The notes: generated by a model not told the origin, from the sequence alone. A stretch of 47,128 nt of DNA from DASZMX01 sp035551475 (GCA_035551475.1 DASZMX010000102.1:1-47128), one strand, 5' to 3'; shown: positions 27,169 through 35,942, counted from the stretch's first letter. A program made the numbers and translations.

Positions 27169-27951
27169 TTATTTCTTCAAACGCCGATGCACTTTATGTA
27201 TCGCCGCTTGATCCGTCGGCTTGATCACGAGTTCGTCGATGTTCACATGGGCCGGCCGGCTCGCAATCCACACCAGCGCTTCCGCGATGTCTTGCGCCAC
27301 CAGCGGAATTGTCCCTTCATAAACCCGTTCGGCCCGCGCCGTGTCGCCTTTAAAACGCACATTGGAAAACTCCGTTTCTGCCAGGCCCGGATTGACCGAC
27401 CCGACGCGTATGCCCGTGCCATTTAATTCCAGCCGCAGCGTTTGCGTGATGAGCCGTTCCGCCGCCTTGGCGCCGCAATAAACCGCGCCGCCTTCGTAGG
27501 CCGTTTGGCCTGCAATCGATCCGATATTGAGAATCGTCGCGCCGGTATTGTTTTGCATCAAGGGCAACACGGCGCGGGTGACACGCAGCAGCCCGAGCAC
27601 GTTGGACTGGATCATCGCTTCCCAATCCTCGTCACGCCCCTTCGCCACGGGATCTAGGCCATGCGCGCCGCCGGCGTTGTTGATCAGAACATCGACTTGA
27701 CTGCACTTGGTCCGCACCCAGGCCGCAAACGCCTCCACGCTGGCGGTCTGCGCCACATCCAAAGCCTGCGCGTGCGCCTCGGGCGCGCCCGCTTTTTGCG
27801 CCGCCGCCGCCGTTTCCTCCAGCCGCTCTCTCCGTCGCGCGCCCAGCAAAAGTTTGGCGCCTTGCGCCCCAAACGCCATCGCCGCCGCCGCGCCAAATCC
27901 GCTCGATGCGCCCGTGATCAAAACCCATTTACCGGCCAATGCTGTCGCCAT
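27169..27951 (-). CDS. Short-chain dehydrogenase/reductase (YdfG-like)
   Basis: A 260-residue classical SDR oxidoreductase. The cofactor motif TGASSGFGAAAA (about 14-25) is followed by GARRRERLEE, where basic residues after strand two suggest NADP(H) preference. The structural NNAGGAHG motif, catalytic serine in NIGSIAGQ, and the active site YCGAK (Y and K) are all present. The closing region (VNIDELVIKPTDQA) resembles YdfG, which acts on 3-hydroxy acids such as L-allo-threonine, serine and 3-hydroxypropionate. It is cytoplasmic. It diverges from the ECF sigma factor gene with about 100 nt between them, and it appears to be transcribed alone. Confidence 0.92.
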   Translation of the reverse strand: MATALAGKWVLITGASSGFGAAAAMAFGAQGAKLLLGARRRERLEETAAAAQKAGAPEAHAQALDVAQTASVEAFAAWVRTKCSQVDVLINNAGGAHGLDPVAKGRDEDWEAMIQSNVLGLLRVTRAVLPLMQNNTGATILNIGSIAGQTAYEGGAVYCGAKAAERLITQTLRLELNGTGIRVGSVNPGLAETEFSNVRFKGDTARAERVYEGTIPLVAQDIAEALVWIASRPAHVNIDELVIKPTDQAAIHKVHRRLKK

Positions 27952-28052
27952 GAATTACCATTAGCGCCTGCGCCGCCTCGGCGCGAATCATTCTGTCGCC
28001 CCCACGGAAACCGCGCTCGCCATCACGCCGCTTCTTCCTGTAGGGTGCGGAC

Positions 28053-28670
28053 ATGAGCGCGGCCGAAGCTCCATTGATTGCACGCTGCCGAAAGGGCGAG
28101 GCGCCAGCATGGGATGAACTGTTCGACGCGCATTACGCGGCGACCGGCCGCTTCATCCTCCAACTTTCGCCCGGGTTCACGCCGGAAGACGCCGAGGAAA
28201 TTTGCCAGGAAACATTTTTGGCGGTGATCCGCAGCCTCGCGACGTTTCAGGGCGGCAGCCAGTTGCAGACCTGGATTTTTCGCATCGCCGCCAACAAAGC
28301 CCGCGACTACCGGCAACGCCAGGGCGCCGCCAAACGCGGCGGAGGCGCCGCGCCCATTTCCCTGCACCAGGAAAACCCCGCCACCGGCCAGCGTCCCGAT
28401 CCGCCAAGCGCCGCGCCTGGTCCTGACGCCGTTTTGATGGACGCCGAAACCACCGCCCAAGTCGGGCTGGCCCTCGACCAACTGGAAGAGCCCTGCCGCG
28501 AAATCATTCAATTGCGTTACTTCGGAGATTTGAGCTACGAGGAAATTTCCACCGCGCTCGGCCTCAATCCCAAAACGGTCAGTTCCCGGTTGAGCAAATG
28601 CCTGGATCGCCTGGAGGCCATCGCCTCCCGCCTTTTTGAGGGGAAGAAAACCGCGCCGTTTTCCGTCTAA
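28053..28670 (+). CDS. ECF-type RNA polymerase sigma factor
   Basis: A 205-residue sigma-70-family protein with only regions 2 and 4, as in the extracytoplasmic-function group. Region 2 spans WDELFDAHYAATGRFIL, GFTPEDAEEICQETFLAVIRS and LQTWIFRIAANKARDYRQR (about 20-100). A glycine/proline-rich linker of about 40 residues follows. Region 4 includes LEEPCREIIQLRYFGDLSY and the helix-turn-helix EEISTALGLNPKTVSSRLSK. The following gene begins 5 nt downstream and encodes a single-pass membrane protein, the usual position for an anti-sigma factor. The signal sensed is unknown. Confidence 0.92.
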   Translation: MSAAEAPLIARCRKGEAPAWDELFDAHYAATGRFILQLSPGFTPEDAEEICQETFLAVIRSLATFQGGSQLQTWIFRIAANKARDYRQRQGAAKRGGGAAPISLHQENPATGQRPDPPSAAPGPDAVLMDAETTAQVGLALDQLEEPCREIIQLRYFGDLSYEEISTALGLNPKTVSSRLSKCLDRLEAIASRLFEGKKTAPFSV

Positions 28671-28675
28671 TCATT

Positions 28676-29431
28676 ATGCCCGAGCCGGAGCCCAATCCTA
28701 AAATGAACGAACTGCTGCGAAAGTATTCCCAGCAGCGCCGGCGCCAGGGCGTGGCATTGCATCCGGTTTCTCGCCGCGCTTTGCAGGACGCCGTGCGGCA
28801 GGAATTTGGGGAAAAGCGCGCGCCGGCCAAGCCCAGTCTTCTCTCCTCGTGGTGGATTCGCTGTCCGCTGGCCACGGCGCTCGCCGCCTGCGCCGTCCTG
28901 CTCGTTTTGAAAAACCGCCGTTTCGAGGAGGCCAATGCGCCCATGGCGCCGACCGTGGCCGCCGTTCCCGCCTCCCGTCTGGCTGCCCCGGCCGCGATGC
29001 CCATGGGCGGCGCTGCGCCGGTGTTCCGCAATGGCGCCAGCTCTCCCGTGGCGGAAAACCGGGCGCAAACCTTCACCCAGGCCGGCGCGTCTCTGGCCGC
29101 GAGCGACAAAGTGGCGGCGGCGCCCGCCGTCCTGCAATCATTCCAAGTTCGGCGCGCGGGAAATCGTGTCACGATCACCGATGCCGACGGCTCCATTTAT
29201 GACGGAACCGTGCGGGAGGATAAGTCGGAGGCCGCGATCCACGGCGCGGTGAGCAAGGCCCAGACCGCCCCGGGTTATGGTTTTTCCGTCCAGGGCGTCA
29301 ATACTCGGATTCAGCAGCCCGTGCAATTCAGCGGACGCGTCATCTCGGCGGCCGGCGCCGCGCGGGTGGTGGGCGCGGCCACAGTCGGGGCGACCAATCA
29401 AATGCGCATTGAGGCGGCCGCCGCGCCATAA
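28676..29431 (+). CDS. Single-pass membrane protein, possible anti-sigma factor
   Basis: A 251-residue protein with a basic cytoplasmic N-terminus (about 55 residues), one membrane helix (about 60-78, including LATALAACAVLLVL) and a long alanine-rich outer region. The last 90 residues form a probable beta-domain with VRRAGNRVTITDADGSIYDG. A second ATG at codon 10 (MNELLRKYSQQ) is an alternative start. It starts 5 nt after the ECF sigma gene and is surely co-transcribed, so an anti-sigma or sigma-associated sensor role is the natural guess. No HxxxCxxC zinc anti-sigma motif is visible in the cytoplasmic part, so it would have to bind sigma in another way. Confidence 0.65.
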   Translation: MPEPEPNPKMNELLRKYSQQRRRQGVALHPVSRRALQDAVRQEFGEKRAPAKPSLLSSWWIRCPLATALAACAVLLVLKNRRFEEANAPMAPTVAAVPASRLAAPAAMPMGGAAPVFRNGASSPVAENRAQTFTQAGASLAASDKVAAAPAVLQSFQVRRAGNRVTITDADGSIYDGTVREDKSEAAIHGAVSKAQTAPGYGFSVQGVNTRIQQPVQFSGRVISAAGAARVVGAATVGATNQMRIEAAAAP

Positions 29432-29479
29432 CATTAAAATTATGTTGCGCGGCGCCGGGGCTTGTTCCAAGGTTGGCGC

Positions 29480-30142
29480 GTGGCGAAAAAGATTTCCAAA
29501 CCGCGCCGATTTCGGTTCGAGGTGACGCTCGCCGAGCAGGGATTGACGCTCATCGCCGGGACGGACGAAGCGGGCCGCGGGCCGCTGGCGGGGCCGGTTT
29601 TCGCCGCCGCCGTCGCCTTCCCCTTGGAATGGATTTGCGGGGAATTGCCGCGTCCCCTGCGCGCCATCAATGATTCCAAGCAGCTTTCACCCGAGGAACG
29701 CGAAATTCTTTTTGCGGAAATCACCAGCCGCCGGGAAATTCGTTTCGGCATCGCGCAAGTCGATGTGGAAATGATCGACCAAATCAATATTTTGCAGGCG
29801 AGCCATCGCGCCATGAACGCCGCCCTCGCCCAGCTCGATCCCCCTCCGCAGCACGTGCTCGTGGATGGGCTGCGCGTGCGCTCCATGCAATTGCCGCACA
29901 CCGCGATTATCGGCGGCGACGCTCAAAGTTATTCCATCGCCGCCGCCAGCATCCTGGCGAAAGTGAGCCGGGACCGTTTGATGATCGAGTTGGATCAATA
30001 TTATCCCGGCTACGGTTTCGCCGATCACAAAGGCTACGCCACCCCCGAACATCTCGCGGCGATCAAGGCGCTGGGAGCCTGCCCCATTCATCGCCAATCT
30101 TTCTCACCCTTTCGCCCCACGCAGCCCGAAATGTTCGAGTAA
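29480..30142 (+). CDS. rnhB: Ribonuclease HII
   Basis: RNase HII cuts the RNA strand of RNA-DNA hybrids and removes single ribonucleotides misincorporated in DNA. I prefer the GTG at 29480 (with AAGG 7 nt upstream) to the TTG at 29462, giving 220 residues. The signature GTDEAGRGPLAGPV contains the first two acidic ligands (about D29, E30). INDSKQLSPEER and the motif VLVDGLRV carry further conserved acidic residues, and AQSYSIAAASILAKVSRD and DHKGYATPEHL are family blocks. It is cytoplasmic. It follows the sigma/membrane-protein pair by about 48 nt and ends 10 nt from the convergent OLD-like ATPase. Confidence 0.94.
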   Translation: MAKKISKPRRFRFEVTLAEQGLTLIAGTDEAGRGPLAGPVFAAAVAFPLEWICGELPRPLRAINDSKQLSPEEREILFAEITSRREIRFGIAQVDVEMIDQINILQASHRAMNAALAQLDPPPQHVLVDGLRVRSMQLPHTAIIGGDAQSYSIAAASILAKVSRDRLMIELDQYYPGYGFADHKGYATPEHLAAIKALGACPIHRQSFSPFRPTQPEMFE

Positions 30143-30152
30143 GTTCGGCCGC

Positions 30153-31778
30153 TCAAATTCGCCAGTAAGGTTTCGCAGCCGATTCGATCTTCTCAAAAAA
30201 TTGCCGCACCGGTTCGGGCAGGGTCTCGGCGGCTTCAATCGGAAAATCGATCGTCAAAATCTGCTCCGGCGGAAGTTTCAAATGCTCCGCGATTTTTTTG
30301 CGCACGACGTCGCGTCCGGTTCCAAATACCGCGAACACCAGCGTATGCACGAATTTGCTCAATGCGATGCGCGTGTTGGCGTGGTAATGCAAGGTGGCCG
30401 CGCCCTCTGCGGAAAGAAATTGCGTCTTGACGTGAAACGCGAATTTTTGCGCCCACGCCTCCAGCAGCGGCACATGCTCCTCCTGCTCGACAAACACGAT
30501 GGCGTCCGCTTCAAAATTGAACGACGGCTTCACGCCTAATTGCTCGATCACGGCGGCGGCATTCTCGGCGGATACCGCCCGGGCCACCGTCGTTTGCGCC
30601 GCGTCGCGCTCCACGATGAAGAGCGCGCTTAACGGACAGGAAGCCGCGATGGACGTGGAATGCGTCGCCACGTAAATGCGTTTGGTGCGCGCCTCCTCGC
30701 GCAAAAAATGGAACAGCGCCATTTGCGCCTGCGGATGCAAATAAGTCTCCGGCTCCTCGACGCACACCCAGCAGCCGGGCCGCGCCAAAATCACCTTGGA
30801 CACCACCGCCACCACCGAGCGCGTGCCGAAACTGAGCTGGCTCATCGAGAACACCAGGTCTTCGTCGACGCTGTCAATCATTCCCAGCGTGGCGGCATTC
30901 TGCACCGTGGGCGTGTAGAGCCGGCCCAACTGCGGGATCAGCTTGCCGACCTCCGTCTCGATGCGGCGAAATTGCTTCGGCTTGTTGTTGTGCAGCCAGT
31001 GCAAAACGTCCGGCAGATTGGAAGCATCCGGCGCCAGCACATGCTCACCCAAAATCGGCGCGCTCACCGGAAGCCGCCGCATCGGGTCGATGTATTCCAA
31101 ATCGGAAAATTGATGCCGCACCGCCTCGGCCAGCTCCTGCGAAATCGGCAGGCCCGGGCAGGCATCGGGGCGGCCCAACCGCAGCCGGAATGGCCCCTCG
31201 GCGGTTTGCTCCAGCGCCATCGGCTCGGACGGCAGTTCACCGCTGCAACGCTTGCACAAGGACTCCAGCTGGCCGCAAATCACCTCGGTCGTTTCCGGCG
31301 TGCCCTTGAGCGAGAAAATCGTAAACCAATCGTTGCCGTTAAAATTCGGCGTGGACAATTCCTCCGCAAATTCTTCGGCGCCAATGACCACCCGCAAACG
31401 CAGCGTGGCTAGAAAATCCGAATCCACCGCCGCCCCCGGCGCCATGAATTTATTGCCCGCAAAAAGCCGTCCAATAATTTCCGCGCGCTTCTGCGGATGA
31501 GCCGGATCAATCGCAAAATCGAAGGTGAATTCCATTTTCTCGCCCGCCTTCTTGCGATGCGCCACTTCCAGAAAATCCTTCCCGCGCTCCGCGAGGGCGT
31601 GCTCGAAGCTGGTCGTGGCGTCCGCCAAAAATTTGAAAGCGTCGAGGCAATTGGACTTGCCCGCGTTATTGCGGCCCATCAGCAGGACCAGCGAGTCCAG
31701 GGCATCCATCTCCAGGCGGCGAATGCTCTTAAAGTTCTGGATCACCAGACGCTTTAAACTCAGGTCCATTGGTTGCAT
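30153..31778 (-). CDS. OLD-like AAA/ABC ATPase with degenerate TOPRIM-like C-terminus
   Basis: A 541-residue ATPase of the SMC/RecF/OLD type. It has the N-terminal strand-helix LVIQNFKSIRRLEMDAL, Walker A GRNNAGKS (35-42), an ABC-type signature region LSFGTRSVVAVVS and Walker B VCVEEPETYLHPQAQ (EE about 341-342), followed by VATHSTS. The C-terminal part resembles the TOPRIM domain of OLD nucleases: DAIVFVEQEEHVPLLEAW (about 425-442) keeps the first glutamate. However, the strand that should carry DxD reads LVFAVFGTGRD (about 480-490), and the aspartates are missing. It may therefore bind ATP and DNA without cutting. It is last in a run behind a zinc-ribbon protein and a membrane protein. OLD proteins are sometimes antiphage, but no other defence gene is nearby. 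Confidence 0.75.
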   Translation of the reverse strand: MQPMDLSLKRLVIQNFKSIRRLEMDALDSLVLLMGRNNAGKSNCLDAFKFLADATTSFEHALAERGKDFLEVAHRKKAGEKMEFTFDFAIDPAHPQKRAEIIGRLFAGNKFMAPGAAVDSDFLATLRLRVVIGAEEFAEELSTPNFNGNDWFTIFSLKGTPETTEVICGQLESLCKRCSGELPSEPMALEQTAEGPFRLRLGRPDACPGLPISQELAEAVRHQFSDLEYIDPMRRLPVSAPILGEHVLAPDASNLPDVLHWLHNNKPKQFRRIETEVGKLIPQLGRLYTPTVQNAATLGMIDSVDEDLVFSMSQLSFGTRSVVAVVSKVILARPGCWVCVEEPETYLHPQAQMALFHFLREEARTKRIYVATHSTSIAASCPLSALFIVERDAAQTTVARAVSAENAAAVIEQLGVKPSFNFEADAIVFVEQEEHVPLLEAWAQKFAFHVKTQFLSAEGAATLHYHANTRIALSKFVHTLVFAVFGTGRDVVRKKIAEHLKLPPEQILTIDFPIEAAETLPEPVRQFFEKIESAAKPYWRI

Positions 31779-31811
31779 TTTTTCCAGTATCGGACGGACA
31801 GCCCGCGCACT

Positions 31812-33284
31812 TCAACTTTTCTGTTTCGGCGCCGCCACCCCCTGCGGCAGCCGCCCGAGCCATATATAACCGGCGGCGCGCTTCCATTCCAGCCCCGGCC
31901 ACGCCGGCTGCTCCGGGCTGTCGATTTCCAGGCGGTCGATCGGCCGCATTTTTTTAATCCACGGCGCGTAGGCTTCCAGCGCGAAATGGCTCAATTGAAT
32001 CTGCCGGAAAGTTTTCAAATCCTCCTCCGGCATCAGCGCCGGCTCAAATCCCAAAATATAACGCCACTGGCCGCGCGGATTTTTATAAAACGTGTTGTAA
32101 AAAAACTGCATTTGCGCGCTGTACACAATCCCCCCCTCCTCCGGCATCCAGCCGCGCAGCTCCGGCGCCGAGGCATCGACGAATGTCTCCTCCAAGGAAG
32201 ACGTGTAGCGCTCGCCCAGATCATTGCTGGCATCCAGCGCCAGCGGCAAAGCGATCGCCCCGCACGCCGCCACGCGCAGCGCCGCGCCGGGCGCCCAAAG
32301 CCCGGCCATGATCTCGTCGAATTGCCACGCCATCCACACGAGCCCGCCCACCAATCCCCAATCCGCCCAAAAACGGTCCGCCACAAACCCCAGCGTCCAT
32401 CCCATCAACGCCAGCCAAAACGCGGGCTGCCGCGCCAGCGCCGGCGCGTTGATTCTTCGCGCCCGGCCCCACAAATAAACCGCCGCCAACAACGCCACCG
32501 TCGCAAATTCCCCGTCATGCGGACGCAATTCGCCCACCAGCAACCGCGAGGACAAATGCTCCGCGCCCAGCGCGGCCGCGACCATGATTTGCTGCCGCAA
32601 AAAAATCACCGGCTGCCCGGTCAACAGCGCCCCCGCCGCCACGCCCGCCGCCCAGCATCCTGTCAACCATACGGCATCGCGCCAGCGTTGCGCCAGGCCA
32701 AACGCCGCAGGCAATAACAGCCACAAATACCACGCCCCATGCAGCCACACCGAGAGGGCAAACCCCGCCGCGCTGGCCAAAACTTTTGGCCAGGAAGGCG
32801 CCCTATCCTCCTCCCGCGCCCAAGCCAGCAGCAGGCAAATCAAAACCACTTGCGTCAATAAGAAAGGCCGCGCTTGCGTCCAGCGCCCCGGCAGCTCGGG
32901 AATGGCAATCAATTGCGCCATCACCGCCGCCAGCCATGCTTCCGGACGTTTCAGCAAAAACAGCGGCGCCGCCAGCAGCAGTCCCAGGAACGCCGCCACC
33001 GAAAAACTCACCAGCGCATCCTCGCTCCACCCGGTCACTCGCTGGACGCCCCGCAGCACGCGCTCCCAGCCGGCGCTTTGATCGACGACGTAAAACGGTT
33101 TCACCACCACAATCTCGCGGTAGGATTTATCGGTGAAAGCGTGCGCGGCATGGCGCCGGGCGTCGCCGCCGGGCAAATAACCGTAGCCAATAATCCGCAG
33201 GCAGATGAAACTAACCGCGAGGAGAGCCACCACCCAGCACGCCAGCGGCGTCCATCGTTGCAACCCTGGGTTGCCGGGGGTCAT
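31812..33284 (-). CDS. Multispanning membrane protein, GT-C-like (unknown substrate)
   Basis: A 490-residue integral membrane protein with roughly nine or ten hydrophobic segments, the first at about 11-31 and several more to about residue 365. The last 130 residues are soluble. An early loop contains GYGYLPGGDARRHAAHAF, where the acidic residue after the first helix resembles the first-loop acidic motif of GT-C glycosyltransferases that use lipid-linked sugars. I do not recognise a specific family, so the enzymatic role is tentative. Its ATG directly follows the stop of the zinc-ribbon protein gene (TAAATG), and the OLD-like ATPase begins 33 nt downstream, so all three are likely one transcript. 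Confidence 0.6.
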   Translation of the reverse strand: MTPGNPGLQRWTPLACWVVALLAVSFICLRIIGYGYLPGGDARRHAAHAFTDKSYREIVVVKPFYVVDQSAGWERVLRGVQRVTGWSEDALVSFSVAAFLGLLLAAPLFLLKRPEAWLAAVMAQLIAIPELPGRWTQARPFLLTQVVLICLLLAWAREEDRAPSWPKVLASAAGFALSVWLHGAWYLWLLLPAAFGLAQRWRDAVWLTGCWAAGVAAGALLTGQPVIFLRQQIMVAAALGAEHLSSRLLVGELRPHDGEFATVALLAAVYLWGRARRINAPALARQPAFWLALMGWTLGFVADRFWADWGLVGGLVWMAWQFDEIMAGLWAPGAALRVAACGAIALPLALDASNDLGERYTSSLEETFVDASAPELRGWMPEEGGIVYSAQMQFFYNTFYKNPRGQWRYILGFEPALMPEEDLKTFRQIQLSHFALEAYAPWIKKMRPIDRLEIDSPEQPAWPGLEWKRAAGYIWLGRLPQGVAAPKQKS

Positions 33285-34013
33285 TTAGTCCGCAACGACG
33301 AGGTCCATGTCGCGCGTGTAATAAAGAATGCGTCCGCAATTGGGGCAGCTCACCAATTCCTTCTCGGCGCGGCAGGCCAGGACAATCTGCACGGGAAATT
33401 TCATATGACAACCGCCGCAAACGCCATGCTCAATCCCCACTACCACGTTGTCGCCCTTGCTGCGCAGCAGGCGGTCGTAACGATTCAGCACGGAGCTGTC
33501 CACCCCCGCCGTTAGTTGATCGCGGTTGGTTTCGAGCGCGGCCAGTTCCGCCTTCAGATTCTGCTCGCGCGAAGCCAGGTCGTTCAACTGGCTTTCGGTC
33601 GCTTTTTTCACCTCGCCGCTGTCGCGCAGCGCGATGGTCACCTGGCGCTGGGCGTCCTCGGCCTGCTGCATCAGCTCCAATTGCTGGTCTTCGAGCTGCA
33701 CGATGACTTCGCGGGCCATGTCCATTTCGTGCGCCAGGGCGCGATATTCCTCGTTTTTCTTGGTCTGAAATTGTTGCAGCGCGTACTTCTCGATCTGCGC
33801 TTTTTTGGCTTCGACGTCCAGCTCCAGCTTCTTGCGGTCGCTTTCGATTTGCTTGACACGCAGTTTGGCGGCGTCAGCCCCCGCCTGAAGTTGCTCGGCC
33901 TTGGTCGTCAGCATCTCACGCTCGGGCTGGACGCGGGCCAATTGCTCCTGCGTCCGCAAAATCCGGCGATCCCTGTCTTGCAAAACGAGCAGCTTTTCGA
34001 TTACTTCTTGCAT
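33285..34013 (-). CDS. C4-type zinc-ribbon coiled-coil protein (DUF164/zf-RING_7 type)
   Basis: A 242-residue protein made of a long coiled coil and a C-terminal zinc ribbon. The ATG at 34013 (MQEVIEKLLVLQDRDRR) is preferred to the TTG two codons upstream. Residues 1-170 are almost continuous heptads rich in E, K, Q and R. The ribbon has two cysteine pairs: GVCGGCHMKFP and VSCPNCGRILYY. This is the architecture of the widespread CT398-like family, whose role is unclear and which has been suggested to bind nucleic acids or act as an adaptor. It heads a run with the membrane protein and the OLD-like ATPase, and diverges from the HtrA gene 81 nt away. Confidence 0.88.
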   Translation of the reverse strand: MQEVIEKLLVLQDRDRRILRTQEQLARVQPEREMLTTKAEQLQAGADAAKLRVKQIESDRKKLELDVEAKKAQIEKYALQQFQTKKNEEYRALAHEMDMAREVIVQLEDQQLELMQQAEDAQRQVTIALRDSGEVKKATESQLNDLASREQNLKAELAALETNRDQLTAGVDSSVLNRYDRLLRSKGDNVVVGIEHGVCGGCHMKFPVQIVLACRAEKELVSCPNCGRILYYTRDMDLVVAD

Positions 34014-34094
34014 GGGCAAATCTTGTCGTCTTCCCAGACGTTAGCCATCGTCCAGTGGCAAGTCAATGCGGATGCGATTACAGTTCTCAATGAT

Positions 34095-35528
34095 ATGAAA
34101 TCTTTTTGTCTGCCGATGGCCGCGCTTCTTTCCGCCAGCCTCCTGGCCGGGGCCGCGCCCGCCATCGTGCCCGAGACCAAACAACTGGATCTCGCCCGCC
34201 AATTAAATGAGGCCTTCGTCCAGGTGGCCGATAAACTTTCACCGTGCGTCGTCGTCATCGAAGTCACCGAAAAGGACAGCGAAGATTCCGCCCCGCTCGG
34301 GCCGTTGCGCCGCTTTTTTCAAAATCCCGCACACCCGCATCATTGGCGCCATGACGTTCAAGGCGAAGGCTCCGGCGTCATCTTCACCGAGGACGGCTAC
34401 ATCCTCACCAACAATCACGTCGTGGAAGGCGCGGACACCATCACCGTCCGCCTGCGCGATGGCCGCAGCTTTACCGGCCACGTCAAAGGCGCCGATCCCG
34501 AGTCCGACATCGCCGTCGTCAAAATCGACGCCAAAAACCTTCCCACCGCCATCCTCGGCGACTCCGACAAAACGCGCGTCGGCGAATTTGTTTTGGCCAT
34601 CGGCGCGCCGTTTGAATTGAGCTACAGCGTGACTGTCGGCCACGTCAGCGCCAAGGGCCGCGCCTTTGAAGAGGACGAACACAGCGGTTATCTCGACCAG
34701 GATTTCATCCAGACCGATGCCAGCATCAATCCCGGCAACAGCGGCGGCCCGCTTGTCAATCTCTACGGCGAAGTCATTGGGCTCAACGCCATGATCGAGG
34801 GCATGAATCGCGGCATCGGTTTCGCCGTTCCCATCAACCTCGCCAAACGCGTCAAAGACCATCTCATTAGCGAGGGCAAATTCACCCGCTCCTGGCTCGG
34901 CATCGAAATTCAAACGGTCGGCGAGGACGACGCCTATCACAATTTTGTCAAAGGCGTCACCGCCGGCGTCCTGGTCACCGGCATCCAGCCGGCCAGCCCC
35001 GCGTCGGTGTCAACTTTAAAATTGGGCGACGTGATTGTCGCCGTGGATGGCAAAAAAGTCTCCACCGCGCGCGAGCTCAAAAACGAAATCTCCGACAAAT
35101 CCGCCGGCAAAGTCGTGGAGCTGGGCGTCGTGCGTGACACCAGCAAAGTCTCGGTCTTTGTCAAAGTGGATGCGATGCCTTCCTCCAGCGTCGCCACCCG
35201 CAATCCGCCCGGCCAGAATTCCCCCAACACCGCCCCCGAGTCCGCCGCCTTTGGCCTGACGGTGCAGCCGCTCGACAAACAATTGGCCCGGCAATATGGC
35301 ATTGCCGAATCCGCCGGCATCGTCGTCACCAGCGTGGAGGACAGTTCCCCCGCCGACGACACCGGCATCCAGGAAGGCGACGTCATCACCGAAGTGAATC
35401 GCAAGCCTGTCACCACGCTCCGCCAATTTCGCGACGCCCTCAAAGCGGGCGATCCCAAAGTGGGCGAACTGCTCAATCTCATCAGCAAGGGCGCCCGCCG
35501 CCTGGTGGTGCTGCACGACGGAAATTGA
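34095..35528 (+). CDS. HtrA/Deg-family periplasmic serine protease with two PDZ domains
   Basis: A 477-residue envelope protease for damaged or misfolded proteins. The frame is open upstream to 33516, but that part is antisense to the zinc-ribbon gene; the ATG at 34095 opens a signal peptide (MKSFCLPMAALLSASLLAGA). The catalytic triad is H108 in LTNNHVVEGAD, D138 in PESDIAVVKI and S216 in NPGNSGGPLVN. Two PDZ domains follow: one from about 270 to 365 (GVLVTGIQPASPASVSTLKL), and one from about 385 to 470 (AGIVVTSVEDSSPADDTG). Length and order match DegP/DegQ. The gene is transcribed alone or ahead of the CsbD-like gene. Confidence 0.94.
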   Translation: MKSFCLPMAALLSASLLAGAAPAIVPETKQLDLARQLNEAFVQVADKLSPCVVVIEVTEKDSEDSAPLGPLRRFFQNPAHPHHWRHDVQGEGSGVIFTEDGYILTNNHVVEGADTITVRLRDGRSFTGHVKGADPESDIAVVKIDAKNLPTAILGDSDKTRVGEFVLAIGAPFELSYSVTVGHVSAKGRAFEEDEHSGYLDQDFIQTDASINPGNSGGPLVNLYGEVIGLNAMIEGMNRGIGFAVPINLAKRVKDHLISEGKFTRSWLGIEIQTVGEDDAYHNFVKGVTAGVLVTGIQPASPASVSTLKLGDVIVAVDGKKVSTARELKNEISDKSAGKVVELGVVRDTSKVSVFVKVDAMPSSSVATRNPPGQNSPNTAPESAAFGLTVQPLDKQLARQYGIAESAGIVVTSVEDSSPADDTGIQEGDVITEVNRKPVTTLRQFRDALKAGDPKVGELLNLISKGARRLVVLHDGN

Positions 35529-35613
35529 GCGGCATTTTCCTGCTTTTTCCCGATCACATTTTAAGGCCCGCGTCAGGTTGAGGCCGGCCTGTCCTGCCTT
35601 ACTTTGTGGAGCT

Positions 35614-35844
35614 ATGAAACAGCCGCAAACGCATGATTTGATTGAACTTTGCTGGGACGATATGCGCGCGGCGGCGCGCGAACGGTGGCCGGAATTGAGC
35701 GACAACGAACTCGCGGTCATCGACGGGCATCGTGATATGCTCGTGGGCGCGCTGCAGGAGCACTACCTTATTTCCCGCGAAGAAGCCGAGCGCCACGCTG
35801 CCCGCTTTGAGCGGGAATGGAGCGACCACGCGGCCCTCGCCTGA
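35614..35844 (+). CDS. CsbD-like small protein
   Basis: A 76-residue helical protein resembling the CsbD stress-response family. The ATG at 35614 is preceded by GGAG at 6 nt; the longer frame from 35578 lacks this. The pattern RERWPELSDNELAVIDGHRD followed by QEHYLISREEAERHAARF matches the CsbD core, in which an early W and the repeated L/I and EEAE positions are conserved. In other bacteria these small proteins rise under general stress; their molecular role is unknown. It starts 85 nt after the HtrA gene. Confidence 0.75.
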   Translation: MKQPQTHDLIELCWDDMRAAARERWPELSDNELAVIDGHRDMLVGALQEHYLISREEAERHAARFEREWSDHAALA

Positions 35845-35884
35845 CGTCAGCCTTTCCACCATTGGCCGTTGCGGAGAGCCCCTG

Positions 35885-35942
35885 ATTGTTGATTTGCCCG
35901 CCAGTTGCCAGCCTTAAGCACGACGCAGATTGAGTCAACAAT
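35885..35942. promoter_or_regulatory. Inverted repeat upstream of the small-gene pair
   Basis: Perfect 8-bp arms ATTGTTGA (35885-35892) and TCAACAAT (35935-35942), separated by 42 bp, lie just before the start of the 59-residue ORF. They could be two operator half-sites. No other signal was seen in the 112-nt gap. Confidence 0.25.

Noticed and set aside
30153..34013. Antiphage defence island around the OLD-like ATPase
   Set aside because: The neighbours are rnhB, a membrane protein, a zinc-ribbon protein and HtrA. There is no helicase, methylase, reverse transcriptase or toxin gene nearby, so the defence reading is not supported.
33516..34094. 193-codon in-frame extension upstream of the HtrA start
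   Set aside because: It is antisense to the zinc-ribbon coiled-coil gene, and the ATG at 34095 opens a proper signal peptide, so the extension is not translated.
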